A stretch of DNA of 15,298 bases from JBBRNH01 sp038230415. Lineage in GTDB: Bacteria > Bacteroidota > Bacteroidia > Cytophagales > Spirosomataceae. Each line of letters begins with the position of its first letter. The first letter of the stretch is position 1. Of this stretch, positions 1 through 7,724 are shown in pieces. Location of the stretch: contig JBBRNH010000110.1 of the NCBI GenBank assembly GCA_038230415.1, forward strand, positions 1 to 15,298, written 5' to 3'. The position numbers and the translations under genes are program-made. The notes beneath the pieces were generated by a model. It worked only from the letters and a program-made list of their open reading frames with translations, ran no database searches and was not told the DNA's origin.

Positions 1-116
1 GCGTTGGTGGTTATAGACCGGGTGAACACCTTTATCCATGTCGAACAGAGCCGTTAAGCCCCTGGTCGCCGATGGTACTGCCGGACGATGGCGGGAGAGT
101 AGGTTACTGCCACCCC
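1..116 (+). rRNA. rrf: 5S ribosomal RNA (possibly lacking a few 5' bases)
   Basis: The sequence has the conserved 5S core, including the TCGAACAG-type loop near 39-48, the CGCCGATGGTACTG block near 67-80 and GGGAGAGTAGGT near 92-104. The terminal helix is formed by GGTGG at 6-10 pairing with CCACC near 110-114. The length is close to the usual 110-120 nt, so the 5' end lies at or just before the window edge. It is the last gene of an rRNA operon whose 16S and 23S genes lie outside the window, and it is followed by a strong intrinsic terminator. Confidence 0.93.
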
Positions 117-127
117 TTAGTTATTGC

Positions 128-166
128 AAAAGTCCCCTCACTGAAATCGGTGAGGGGACTTTTTTT
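128..166 (+). terminator. Intrinsic terminator of the rRNA operon
   Basis: A perfect 14-bp stem is formed by 128-141 and 150-163 with an 8-nt loop, and the T-tract runs to 166. It lies 12 bp after the 5S rRNA, as expected for the end of an rRNA operon. Confidence 0.92.
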
Positions 167-219
167 ATGCTAAACCCGACTGTCTAAAATGTAAACATCT
201 GACAATCAACGAATTTTTA

Positions 220-259
220 CATCAAAGGCCCACACCGGTTTCGGTGTGGGCCTTTGATG
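220..259. terminator. Second, nearly symmetrical hairpin; probable bidirectional terminator
   Basis: An 18-bp perfect inverted repeat (220-237 with 242-259) encloses the 4-nt loop GTTT. The stem core ends in GGCCTTTGAT on both strands, so each strand has a short T run after the GC-rich part. It sits between the 5S end and the end of the minus-strand surface protein gene at 315, so it could stop transcription from both sides. The T runs are short, so termination strength is inferred. Confidence 0.75.
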
Positions 260-314
260 GGCGTAACAAGAACTATGACTTGACCGCACAAGGCGGAAGA
301 TAGAAAAGACCAGC

Positions 315-3298
315 CTATTGGTTTAGTTGCAGCCGCGAGAGGGTTCCATAAACCAATTTACTGCTTGTATCAAAGCTGATTTTTAGCGCGTAAGCCAGAT
401 AACTGCCCGGAATAGTGACCTGGTGCTTTAACTGCACAGCATCGGTCACAACCGGAACTCGGTTGCAAGACCAGACCGATATGTCATCCCAGGAGCCATC
501 CTTCACGGTGTACATCGTGGAGCAACTACTGGTGCTGGGCGTAGCAAAAATTCCTATTGCACTATAAGCTGAGAGTTGGCCCGGCCCGCAGTTGAGTGCC
601 ACCTGAAATTCGTAACTACTACTGGCCGTTAGCCCTGTTAGCATGTATGGTGAACTGACTGAGCCTGCTGTACTCCAGGCACCGGCCCCTACAACTCTAT
701 ATTGCAACGAGTAGGTCAGGCCCGGTGGTCCGCTCCAACTCAGCACCGCCGAATAGGGCAACACATTGGTAGCCGTTAAACTACTTGCCTGATTCGTACA
801 GGGCGATGTAGTGAATGATTTGGGTAGGCTATAAATAGAGTTTTGGGTGAATGAGCAAACCGAGGCCACCTCTGCTTCATAGACCATGCCAGCCGTTAGC
901 CCCGTCAGGGCGTAGGGTTTGGTTATGGGGGCAGGTGCATCAATCCAGGTACTACCACCAACAAGCCGGTAGTGCAGGGTGGTGGGTACGGTGGTTGGCC
1001 CCGTCCAGTTTAGGTTTGCCGCGCTGAATGTTATGCCCGACACCTGGATGGCGGTTGCCAAATTGCCACAAGCTGTTGTTGTAAACGAAGCCGCATTGCT
1101 GTATGTAGTGGACTGCGAAGGTGTGCAGGCTATTGCCACCTGGTATTCGTAGCCCGTGGCGGGAGCCAGCCCGGTGAGGGAATACGGGCCGCCAAAGCCG
1201 GTTATTGCGTTGGCAATGGTACTCCAGGCGGACACAGGCATGGTTTTGGGGCGATACTGAATGTTATAAGTATTAGGCGTACTGTTGTACCAGTTCAGTG
1301 TTGCCGATCCAAACGTTAGATCGGCTGTGTATAAGCCGGAGGCTGCATTGTTTGAACAGGGCAACGTCGTAAACGTATAAGGCGTACTGTATGACGATGA
1401 TTCGACGGGTGTACACGCAAAACTTACCTGAAACTGATAGGCCGTACCCGCATCAAGGCCCGTCAGTAAACTCGCCGTTAGTGACGTGCTGCTGAACGTA
1501 GTCCAGCCGGTACTGCCCGCGCTCAAACTGGCCGGGCGATACTGCGCCGTGTAAGGCTGATTACCGAAGCCCGTGTTTGTACTATTCCACGAAAGAATAG
1601 CCATGCTGATACCACTGTTAGCAAATAACCCATTAGGCGGTTGACAGGTTGATGTTGTGAATGAATACGGTGATGTAAATGCCGAATAACCGCCGGTTCC
1701 GCAATTCCTCCGTGCCTGAAATTGATAGCTTGTAGCACTGTTTAGCCCTGTCAGGCTGTATGAATCTGTGGTGTAAATACTGGCCGGGATACCACTGATC
1801 GTTTGCCAGGAAACCGCGCTTTGGCTTGCGGGCCGCCATTGCACCTCCACCGTTCCGGGTGGACTGCCAAGTGGTGTCGGCATATACCAGTTTAGTTGTG
1901 CCGACACTAATGACGGGAAGGCACTCGGATTGGTTAAGGCACTGCATACGGTTGTAAATGTCTGCGGCATTGAATACGCCGAAGAAACCGTACTTGTACA
2001 GACTTTACTAACGGCATATTCATACGCCACATTTACCGATAGTCCTGTAAAATTGTATGCCTGAGTTGTTATGCCCGGCACGGTTGTCCAGGTGCTACTG
2101 CCAACGGGCCGGTATTGGATGTTATACAGCACAGCAAAGTCATTTTCGGTCCAAATAGTAGTTGCTGAATTATATGCTATGTTGACAGCCGCACTTACCG
2201 GCGGCACACTACAAGCAGTGGTCGTAAAGGTCTGAGGGGCCGAAAACGCCGAGCAATCAGCCCGAACGCGCCACGTGTATCCCGTTTGAAGGCCCAGACC
2301 ACTTATTCCGCCGGTACTGGTATATACGCCCGCATTGATCGTTGACCACGACGATGCTCCCGTCATTTGAAGTTGCACCTCAAAGGTTTTACTGGGATAC
2401 GCCCCTTCATTAGGCGAGTACCACTGTAATTGCTGCACGGAAGTTGACCCGACCTTATAGGCAACTAAGGAGGTTGGTGTGGTGCAGGCCGTAGTCGTAA
2501 AACTCACCGGCCCCACATAACTCCCGCCCGTTGGCTGCATTTGCCACTCATATCCCGTACCGACTGCAAGGCCGGTGAGTGCATAACTCGTTGAGGTAAT
2601 ACCGCTGATGGTGGTATATGTGCCACCCGTTGGCCGCCATTGCACATCATAACTGCTGGCCGTGCCAAGATTATTCCAAAGAAGCACCGCACTCGTTGCC
2701 CCAACGCCAGTGGTGGTTGGGCTGTAGGCGGTTGGTGCAATTACGGTCAGCACATAATCTTCGGTTTCGCCGTAACTATACGATCCGCAGGCCCCCGAAC
2801 CGGCAGGAATCGTGTTGTATGCCACTACAACCCGAACATCAACCGGGCCAATAGCGGTATTGGGTGGTATGGTCAGGCTACCCGAAAAGCTACTGGTAGT
2901 TACCACTGTCGGAGCCTGAAAAACTACTTCAGTAGCACCAAATGTTCCGTCTCTATTCAGGTCAGCCCAGACTGTAACACCATTATTGTAGCCTGAGTTA
3001 GTAAAGTACCAGCAAATGAATAAGGCTGTCCGGGGGCTACATTGGTTGTGGCTGCCGTGTACGATGCATAGCCCGTTGAGCAACCTGTTGCATTGCTGAG
3101 CGTTGTGCCATTCACCGTAAACGAATTAATTCCACCCGTGAAACAGCCGTATGAAAACGTGGGGCGGCAAGAGGTCAGGGCTTTGGGAGCCGTAGCTGCC
3201 GGTGGTGCATCGGCCATTGCCCAGGCGCAGGAGCCAACAAGCATAGTAAACAGCAGAGCCACCAGAGCGGATGTCTGGCGGAAGGTAGAATAACGCAT
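315..3298 (-). pseudogene. Secreted GEVED / fibronectin type III repeat surface protein, interrupted by a -1 frameshift
   Basis: The reading frame starts at the ATG at 3298 and leaves frame near 3003-3005. The rest continues in the -1 frame to the TAG at 315. Restoring one base gives about 994 residues. Residues 1 to about 28 form a signal peptide (hydrophobic core, then CAWA). A GEVED domain follows (about 45-186, with WADLNRDG and the signature GETEDY at 177-182), then eight FN3-like repeats of about 85-100 residues. Each repeat shows a W or Y strand, QYRP-type and LTGL motifs, and a FTTxxC end. The last 65 residues resemble the SWDDxxxWSxxRVP domain of Bacteroidota surface proteins. I see no type IX sorting tail. 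The family is thought to act in adhesion; here that is inferred. The frameshift lies inside the GEVED domain (TTTT to TTT would explain it), so the gene is either inactive or carries a sequencing error. Confidence 0.88.
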
Positions 3299-3365
3299 GG
3301 ACCAATTATTTTCAGGGTTAATTATTGTAAAATGAAGCCTACTGACTCTCTTTTACTTACTCTCC

Positions 3366-3373
3366 CAAAAGTA
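3366..3373 (-). promoter_or_regulatory. Bacteroidota-type -7 box for the FN3 surface protein gene
   Basis: The minus strand reads TACTTTTG, a full match to the TAnnTTTG -7 consensus. It would give a leader of about 60 nt before the ATG at 3298. No clear -33 TTTG is present. Instead, the direct repeats at 3396-3431 lie where an activator would bind. Promoter use is inferred. Confidence 0.5.
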
Positions 3374-3395
3374 GAGTCTCAGCCCTCTCCTTGTC

Positions 3396-3437
3396 TTACC
3401 GAATAGTAAATATTGATTACCGAATAATAAACATATT
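3396..3437. repeat. 21-bp-period direct repeat in the divergent promoter region
   Basis: TTACCGAATAGTAAA at 3396-3410 recurs as TTACCGAATAATAAA at 3417-3431, with one mismatch in 15. The 21-bp period places both copies on the same DNA face. Relative to the predicted minus-strand start they cover roughly -37 to -72, which suits an activator site. For the plus-strand ligase gene they would lie about 75-110 bp upstream. The binding protein is unknown. Confidence 0.6.
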
Positions 3438-3491
3438 GGTTAGATACACATTCAAGACTGGCTCCCGGAGTGGGTAAATATAACGGCTCTC

Positions 3492-3499
3492 TATCTTCG
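3492..3499 (+). promoter_or_regulatory. Possible -7 box for the O-antigen ligase gene
   Basis: TATCTTCG matches TAnnTTTG with one mismatch and lies 25 bp before the ATG at 3525. There is no convincing -33 element and no Shine-Dalgarno sequence, which is common in Bacteroidota. Confidence 0.35.
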
Positions 3500-3524
3500 T
3501 TGTGTAGTCAACTTTCTCTGCATC

Positions 3525-5981
3525 ATGGCAAAACACACGGCTAATCGTCGGGCGGGGCAGGCCGATAAACCGGCATCACCCACCCGGCTGATAGCACCCG
3601 AAAACCCGTCATCTGCTACACCAAAAATGCCCGCTGGTAATGCGTCAGAACGCCCCGGCAACCGCAGTGCCATAGTCCAATGGCCGCAAACGGTGCTGTT
3701 CGGGTTGCTGCTTCTGTCGCTGTTTACGCCGTTGGTTTTCAGCAGTACTTCGTTTTTCGGGTTCGTCTCTGAGCGCGGAATTTTCTTCCGGGCCGTTGTT
3801 GAGCTGATGGCGGTTGTTGCGGTAGTCAAATCCGGTTTTTGGCGAGCGGGCTGGTCTTGGCTGCAACTGTCGGTCATACTGTTTCTGGCCGTGATTGGTT
3901 TGGCCGATGTTTTTGGCGTGGATGCCCGGCTTAGTTTGCTATCTGGGTTTTTGCGGATGGAAGGTTTCGTGGGTTACCTGCACCTCGGCCTGTACGCGCT
4001 CGTACTGGCGCGGGCGGGTTTCTCGGCGCGGCAATGGAACAGGGCATTTATGACCTCGGTGGGCGTGTCGGTGCTGATGTTTGTCGTTGGTTACGGCAGC
4101 CCAACGGGTTGGCTTGGTGATGGGTATCGGTTTGTGGCAACCGTTGGTCAGCCTACCTTTTTGGCCGTCTACTGGCTCATTCACCTGTTTTTGGCCGGTT
4201 ATATCGCTCTCATAATGAATAAGTTACCCGTAATCTGGCGGCTTATCGGCTTTGGCATCGTGGCGGCAATCCTGCTATGGGGCATCCTGTTGACCGGAGC
4301 GCGGTCGGCGGTGCTGGGGTTGCTGGCGGGCGGAGCCGCAACAGGACTGGCGGTTATCTGGAATCAGTACCGGACGCTGGCGGGCCGGGGCCGGTTGTTG
4401 ATGGCCGCTATCGTGGTCGGGGTGGTAGTGCTGGGGGCTGGCAGTTACGCTCTGGCCCGCTACACAACCGTGTTGAGAAACGTGCCGGGCTTAGGCCGTA
4501 TCGCTGATCTTACCGGCACGAACAACACCCTGCCCGCCCGACAGATCACCACCCAGATTGCGCTCCGAAGTTTTCAGGAACGGCCCCTGCTGGGTTGGGG
4601 GCAGGAAAATTACAGCTACGCTTTCTCTCGACATTATGACCCGGCTTTAGTGGCCGGTAGCGGCACCGAATGGTACGACCGGGTTCACTGTGTGCCGCTC
4701 GAATGGGCGTGTTCGGCGGGGATTCCGGGGCTGCTGGCCTACGGATTTTTATGGTTTTGGCTATTGCGGGGGTTGGCAGCGCGGATGGAAACCCGTGAGT
4801 CAGAGAAAACAATCAGCGAGTCAGCCAAAACGACGGGTAAGTCAGAAGAAACAACGCGGGTTTCTACCCGCGCTACGGCAACGGCAACTTTGCTCGGCCT
4901 GGCCGTTGCTTATTTTGCGTTTAACCTCCTCAACCCAGACAATCTGCTGGCGGCTCAGTTTTTCTTTCTGCTAATCGGCTTTGTAGCCGCAAACCAACCC
5001 TCAACAGCTACCTATTCGTTATCACTCCAACCAATCCGGTTGCTGACCCAAACAGGCTGGCTTATCATCACACTTTGTCTGGCTTATTTCACCCTGAACG
5101 CCTGGCAAACCCTGCGCCGACTCGATGAGCAGGCCGCCATGACCAACGGTTTTGACCGAATAACGTTTTTGCGAGCGACCTATAACCAAACGCTGATTGG
5201 GCGGTATGAAGTGGCCGATGCCGTTGAGAGTTTTGCCATCAGCGCGTTGCAGCAGCCCGATTTACCCGCCGAAGCCAAGCGGTTTTGCTACGAGCAGGCA
5301 TTGGCCGTGATGACCGATCAGCTCCGTGAACGCCCCCAGTATGGCCGACTCTTGCTCCGCATATCGTCCCTGCACGCGGCAGCGGGGCAGTATGACCGGG
5401 CTACGGATGCCATCAAACAGGCCATCTTGATTGATGGCCCGAAACGCCCGGCAACATTCATGCTTTTGGGCAATACCTACCTGATGCAGCAAAATTACCC
5501 GGCAGCTATGGCGGCTTTTGGGCAAGCCCGGAAAATTCAGCCCCGATGGATGCTGCCGATCATTAATCAGGCTCAGGTGGCTGCTTTTCAGCGAGATACG
5601 GTGCAAATCAGTAGCCTGATGGCGAAACTCGATACCCGCGCCCTGCTCGAAAACCTGCCCGCCGTGAAGCAGGCTTACCAAACAGCGGGGTATTTGTCGG
5701 GATTCGTTAGCCGGATTAACGCCATACCGCAGAACGAGCTATTCATGCTCAACCGCCCCACATTTCAGGAATGGGTCTTGACTGCGTTTGATTTGGGGAG
5801 CATACTAACCACCGAAGCGGCTCTGCATCATTTCGACGAACATTTCAAGGAGTATCACAATTTATACACCACCGCCGAGATTGACCAGCTTATTGCCGAA
5901 TCGCGCCGGGGTATCCGCCCTGATAAGCTGACCGAAATTGCCGCCCGGTTGCCCGTCAATGACGGTGTGCCGGAGTGGTAA
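3525..5981 (+). CDS. O-antigen ligase family membrane protein with C-terminal TPR repeats
   Basis: This 818-residue protein has a basic, proline-rich cytoplasmic N-terminus (1-52) and many membrane segments between about 55 and 525. The Wzy_C (WaaL/PglL-type) features are LLTGARS near 256-261 and the RPLLGWGQENY...YDRVHCVPLEW block at 353-394. R260, R386 and H388 are the likely functional residues by family analogy. The C-terminal third (about 535-818) is soluble, with TPR-like helices around 610-700 (YDRATDAIKQAI, YPAAMAAFGQA). Such proteins transfer undecaprenyl-linked polysaccharide to lipid A core, polymerise it, or glycosylate proteins; sequence alone does not say which. Between the catalytic loop and the next membrane segment is a hydrophilic insert (about 422-448) encoded by 21-bp repeats. 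No glycan-synthesis genes adjoin it. It is convergent with the lipoprotein gene, with a 26-bp gap. Confidence 0.88.
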   Translation: MAKHTANRRAGQADKPASPTRLIAPENPSSATPKMPAGNASERPGNRSAIVQWPQTVLFGLLLLSLFTPLVFSSTSFFGFVSERGIFFRAVVELMAVVAVVKSGFWRAGWSWLQLSVILFLAVIGLADVFGVDARLSLLSGFLRMEGFVGYLHLGLYALVLARAGFSARQWNRAFMTSVGVSVLMFVVGYGSPTGWLGDGYRFVATVGQPTFLAVYWLIHLFLAGYIALIMNKLPVIWRLIGFGIVAAILLWGILLTGARSAVLGLLAGGAATGLAVIWNQYRTLAGRGRLLMAAIVVGVVVLGAGSYALARYTTVLRNVPGLGRIADLTGTNNTLPARQITTQIALRSFQERPLLGWGQENYSYAFSRHYDPALVAGSGTEWYDRVHCVPLEWACSAGIPGLLAYGFLWFWLLRGLAARMETRESEKTISESAKTTGKSEETTRVSTRATATATLLGLAVAYFAFNLLNPDNLLAAQFFFLLIGFVAANQPSTATYSLSLQPIRLLTQTGWLIITLCLAYFTLNAWQTLRRLDEQAAMTNGFDRITFLRATYNQTLIGRYEVADAVESFAISALQQPDLPAEAKRFCYEQALAVMTDQLRERPQYGRLLLRISSLHAAAGQYDRATDAIKQAILIDGPKRPATFMLLGNTYLMQQNYPAAMAAFGQARKIQPRWMLPIINQAQVAAFQRDTVQISSLMAKLDTRALLENLPAVKQAYQTAGYLSGFVSRINAIPQNELFMLNRPTFQEWVLTAFDLGSILTTEAALHHFDEHFKEYHNLYTTAEIDQLIAESRRGIRPDKLTEIAARLPVNDGVPEW
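4798..4860 (+). repeat. Three degenerate 21-bp tandem repeats inside the ligase gene
   Basis: AGTCAG occurs at 4798, 4819 and 4840, exactly 21 bp apart, and each copy is followed by an A-rich stretch. In protein they read as heptads (ESEKTIS, ESAKTTG, KSEETTR) in a polar loop between membrane segments. Copy number could vary in-frame without breaking the gene. Confidence 0.7.
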
Positions 5982-6007
5982 ACGTAAAAATGTCAGGATT
6001 GCCGGTT

Positions 6008-6478
6008 CTACAGCGATGGTGTAAATTCCAGATTAACGTCCTGATTCACGTTGTTGACCGGCACATTTTGGCGAAGAGTCATTTTTTTAGCGGTGAGTTC
6101 AACCAACGGAAAATCGCCTTTAAAACCCGTTACGTTCACATTCACGGCTTTGTTGTCGGCAGTAAGCGTCCATTCGCCCCCGTTCACAATCTGTTTTGTT
6201 GTCCGGTCTAATGCCCGTACCGTATTATTCTCCCGGAACTGAAAAATCAGGCCAAACAAAACCTGCGTGGTCAGATTGGTCTGGGTAGCGTTAATGGTTT
6301 TGCCGCTGGTGTCGGTTAGTTTGTCGAGTTGCCAGCCGTTGACATTCCCTACCAGCAATTGTGTTTGCGTTTGGGCGGTTGGTGCGGGTGTCATGCCGCC
6401 CGTGTTATCGTCTTTTTTGCAGCCCGAAAACAAGGCAAACGGGAGCAGCACAAACAGGAATCGGGTTGATAAGCGCAT
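6008..6478 (-). CDS. Small lipoprotein, lipocalin-like
   Basis: From the ATG at 6478 the protein has 156 residues. It begins with a lipoprotein signal peptide, FLFVLLPFALFSGC, with the lipidated cysteine at residue 20, followed by KKDDN. A T/Q/P-rich spacer leads into a compact beta-rich domain with a GWQLDKL start, a FQFRENNTVRALD strand and a GEWTLTADNKAVNV strand. This pattern resembles the lipocalin-like lipoproteins common in Bacteroidota, whose ligands are mostly unknown. The longer frame from 6532 would place 18 residues before the signal peptide, so 6478 is preferred. The gene starts 38 bp after the nuclease gene on the same strand and may be co-transcribed. It also has its own weak -7-like TACCTTGC at 6502-6509. 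Confidence 0.8.
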   Translation of the reverse strand: MRLSTRFLFVLLPFALFSGCKKDDNTGGMTPAPTAQTQTQLLVGNVNGWQLDKLTDTSGKTINATQTNLTTQVLFGLIFQFRENNTVRALDRTTKQIVNGGEWTLTADNKAVNVNVTGFKGDFPLVELTAKKMTLRQNVPVNNVNQDVNLEFTPSL

Positions 6479-6516
6479 CGTTATTGGTTGTTGATTATGA
6501 AGCAAGGTAGCATTTT

Positions 6517-7626
6517 CTAAAACCGGAACCATTGCGGGGCAACGGCTGCCGGTGCCTTGTTCTCTAACGTTCGTTCTAAATCATCGGGTATTTTGGGAAA
6601 GAAATCCAAGCCCGTCATGGCTTCGATTTTATCAACCGGCACCACAAACGTTTGAAGAGGCTCGTTAGATGGTTCGTTTTTGAGCAGAAAACCAATCATC
6701 CTGATGTCGGGTTTACGGCAATACAAAATCACTTTGTAGCAGTAGTCCGATACGGCCACCTCGTTTTGCCGACCGATAGTTGCTAAACCGGCTCGCAGCA
6801 CCGGCCCCGTCACCACATACAAACCCCCATCCCGAAACGCCCAACTGCGTACCTGCTCTTCGAGTTGTTTCCAGATGCCCCGGTTAAACTGCGGTGCCTG
6901 CGGGGTGATGTTGCTCATAAAAAACGTTTCGGTCATCATGCGCTGCGAAAACTTAAAATCACCCGCCGGGGCGAGGTGGCCCCGGTCGTAGCCAGAGCGG
7001 GTATAGTCAGAGGGCAGGGCCGTGCCGCCGTCAACGGTGGGGTCAGGCTTGAAACTCGTGCCAGCGCGGTCGGCCTCGCCGGTCAGTTCGTAGGCCAGCA
7101 GTGGATAGGCAACCCAGTCGGGGCTTTTATAATCGGTGCGGTAGCGGAGCGTATAACCCTCATGCCGAACGAGTTGGGCATCGGAAAGAGACTTGCCAAC
7201 AGGCAACAGAAAATCAATTTGTTTCTCAAAATCAAACCGGCTGCCGGGCATCGAACCCGCCGAGGGCGCACGGTCGGTTTGGTCGTCCGCCGGGTTGGTT
7301 TTGCCGCGATTCGTTGCCGTAGCATCGTCACTGGCACTGCTCCCGCCCGAACGGTCATCCGTCGCTACATCGTCGGGGGCCGGTTCGGTAGCCGTGTCGT
7401 CAGTCGGAATTGGTTCAGGGGCTTTGTAGGGATTGACTCCATCTTTTTCGGGGCGATTATGGCCGGGGCCGAGACCCACCAACCGCCTGACATCATTCCA
7501 GAAGGCCACAACGGGTTTTGTCTGCCCGCCATAGTGCAGAAACAAGCCAATCAGAAAAAAGATGAATAGCAAAACCAGCGTGTTGCCGGGTAGCCGGAAT
7601 CCCCGGCGAGAGGGTGGTTGGGGCAT
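6517..7626 (-). CDS. Membrane-anchored DNA/RNA non-specific endonuclease
   Basis: The protein has 369 residues. The N-terminus is basic and is followed by one membrane segment (about 16-31), which suggests a signal anchor facing the periplasm or surface. Residues 55-128 form a low-complexity D/T/P/S-rich linker. The catalytic domain (about 129-352) belongs to the Serratia nuclease (NUC) family with a beta-beta-alpha-metal fold. It has DRGH at 214-217 (H217 as general base), SNITPQ at 238-243, the metal-binding asparagine in FNRGIW (N248) and E256, at spacings expected from the Serratia enzyme. The reaction is hydrolysis of DNA and RNA without sequence preference. I see no partner inhibitor gene, which fits an exported enzyme. 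It follows the purine permease gene by 98 bp and precedes the lipoprotein gene. A TATCTTGC box (7644-7651) lies just before the ATG. Confidence 0.93.
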   Translation of the reverse strand: MPQPPSRRGFRLPGNTLVLLFIFFLIGLFLHYGGQTKPVVAFWNDVRRLVGLGPGHNRPEKDGVNPYKAPEPIPTDDTATEPAPDDVATDDRSGGSSASDDATATNRGKTNPADDQTDRAPSAGSMPGSRFDFEKQIDFLLPVGKSLSDAQLVRHEGYTLRYRTDYKSPDWVAYPLLAYELTGEADRAGTSFKPDPTVDGGTALPSDYTRSGYDRGHLAPAGDFKFSQRMMTETFFMSNITPQAPQFNRGIWKQLEEQVRSWAFRDGGLYVVTGPVLRAGLATIGRQNEVAVSDYCYKVILYCRKPDIRMIGFLLKNEPSNEPLQTFVVPVDKIEAMTGLDFFPKIPDDLERTLENKAPAAVAPQWFRF

Positions 7627-7724
7627 TGGACTTGTTGTTTACGGCAAGATAACGGGTTAAGCCGGGGTTTAGCCCACCGAGCCGCGCTGACTAATCAATT
7701 AACGGATTTTCACCCGCGCTACCA

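Noticed and set aside
2957..3083. Programmed ribosomal frameshift joining the two halves of the FN3 surface protein gene
   Set aside because: A -1 shift is needed at ACT TTA, but the sequence around it does not fit the X XXY YYZ slippery pattern, and I see no strong downstream stem. An indel in a T-run is simpler.
5982..6007. Terminator between the convergent ligase and lipoprotein genes
   Set aside because: The 26-bp gap shows no inverted repeat of useful length.
6865..7569. Long plus-strand open frame (234 codons) opposite the nuclease gene
   Set aside because: It is antisense to a protein with all NUC-family catalytic residues. The translation is rich in basic residues and shows no domain, as expected of a shadow frame in GC-rich coding DNA.
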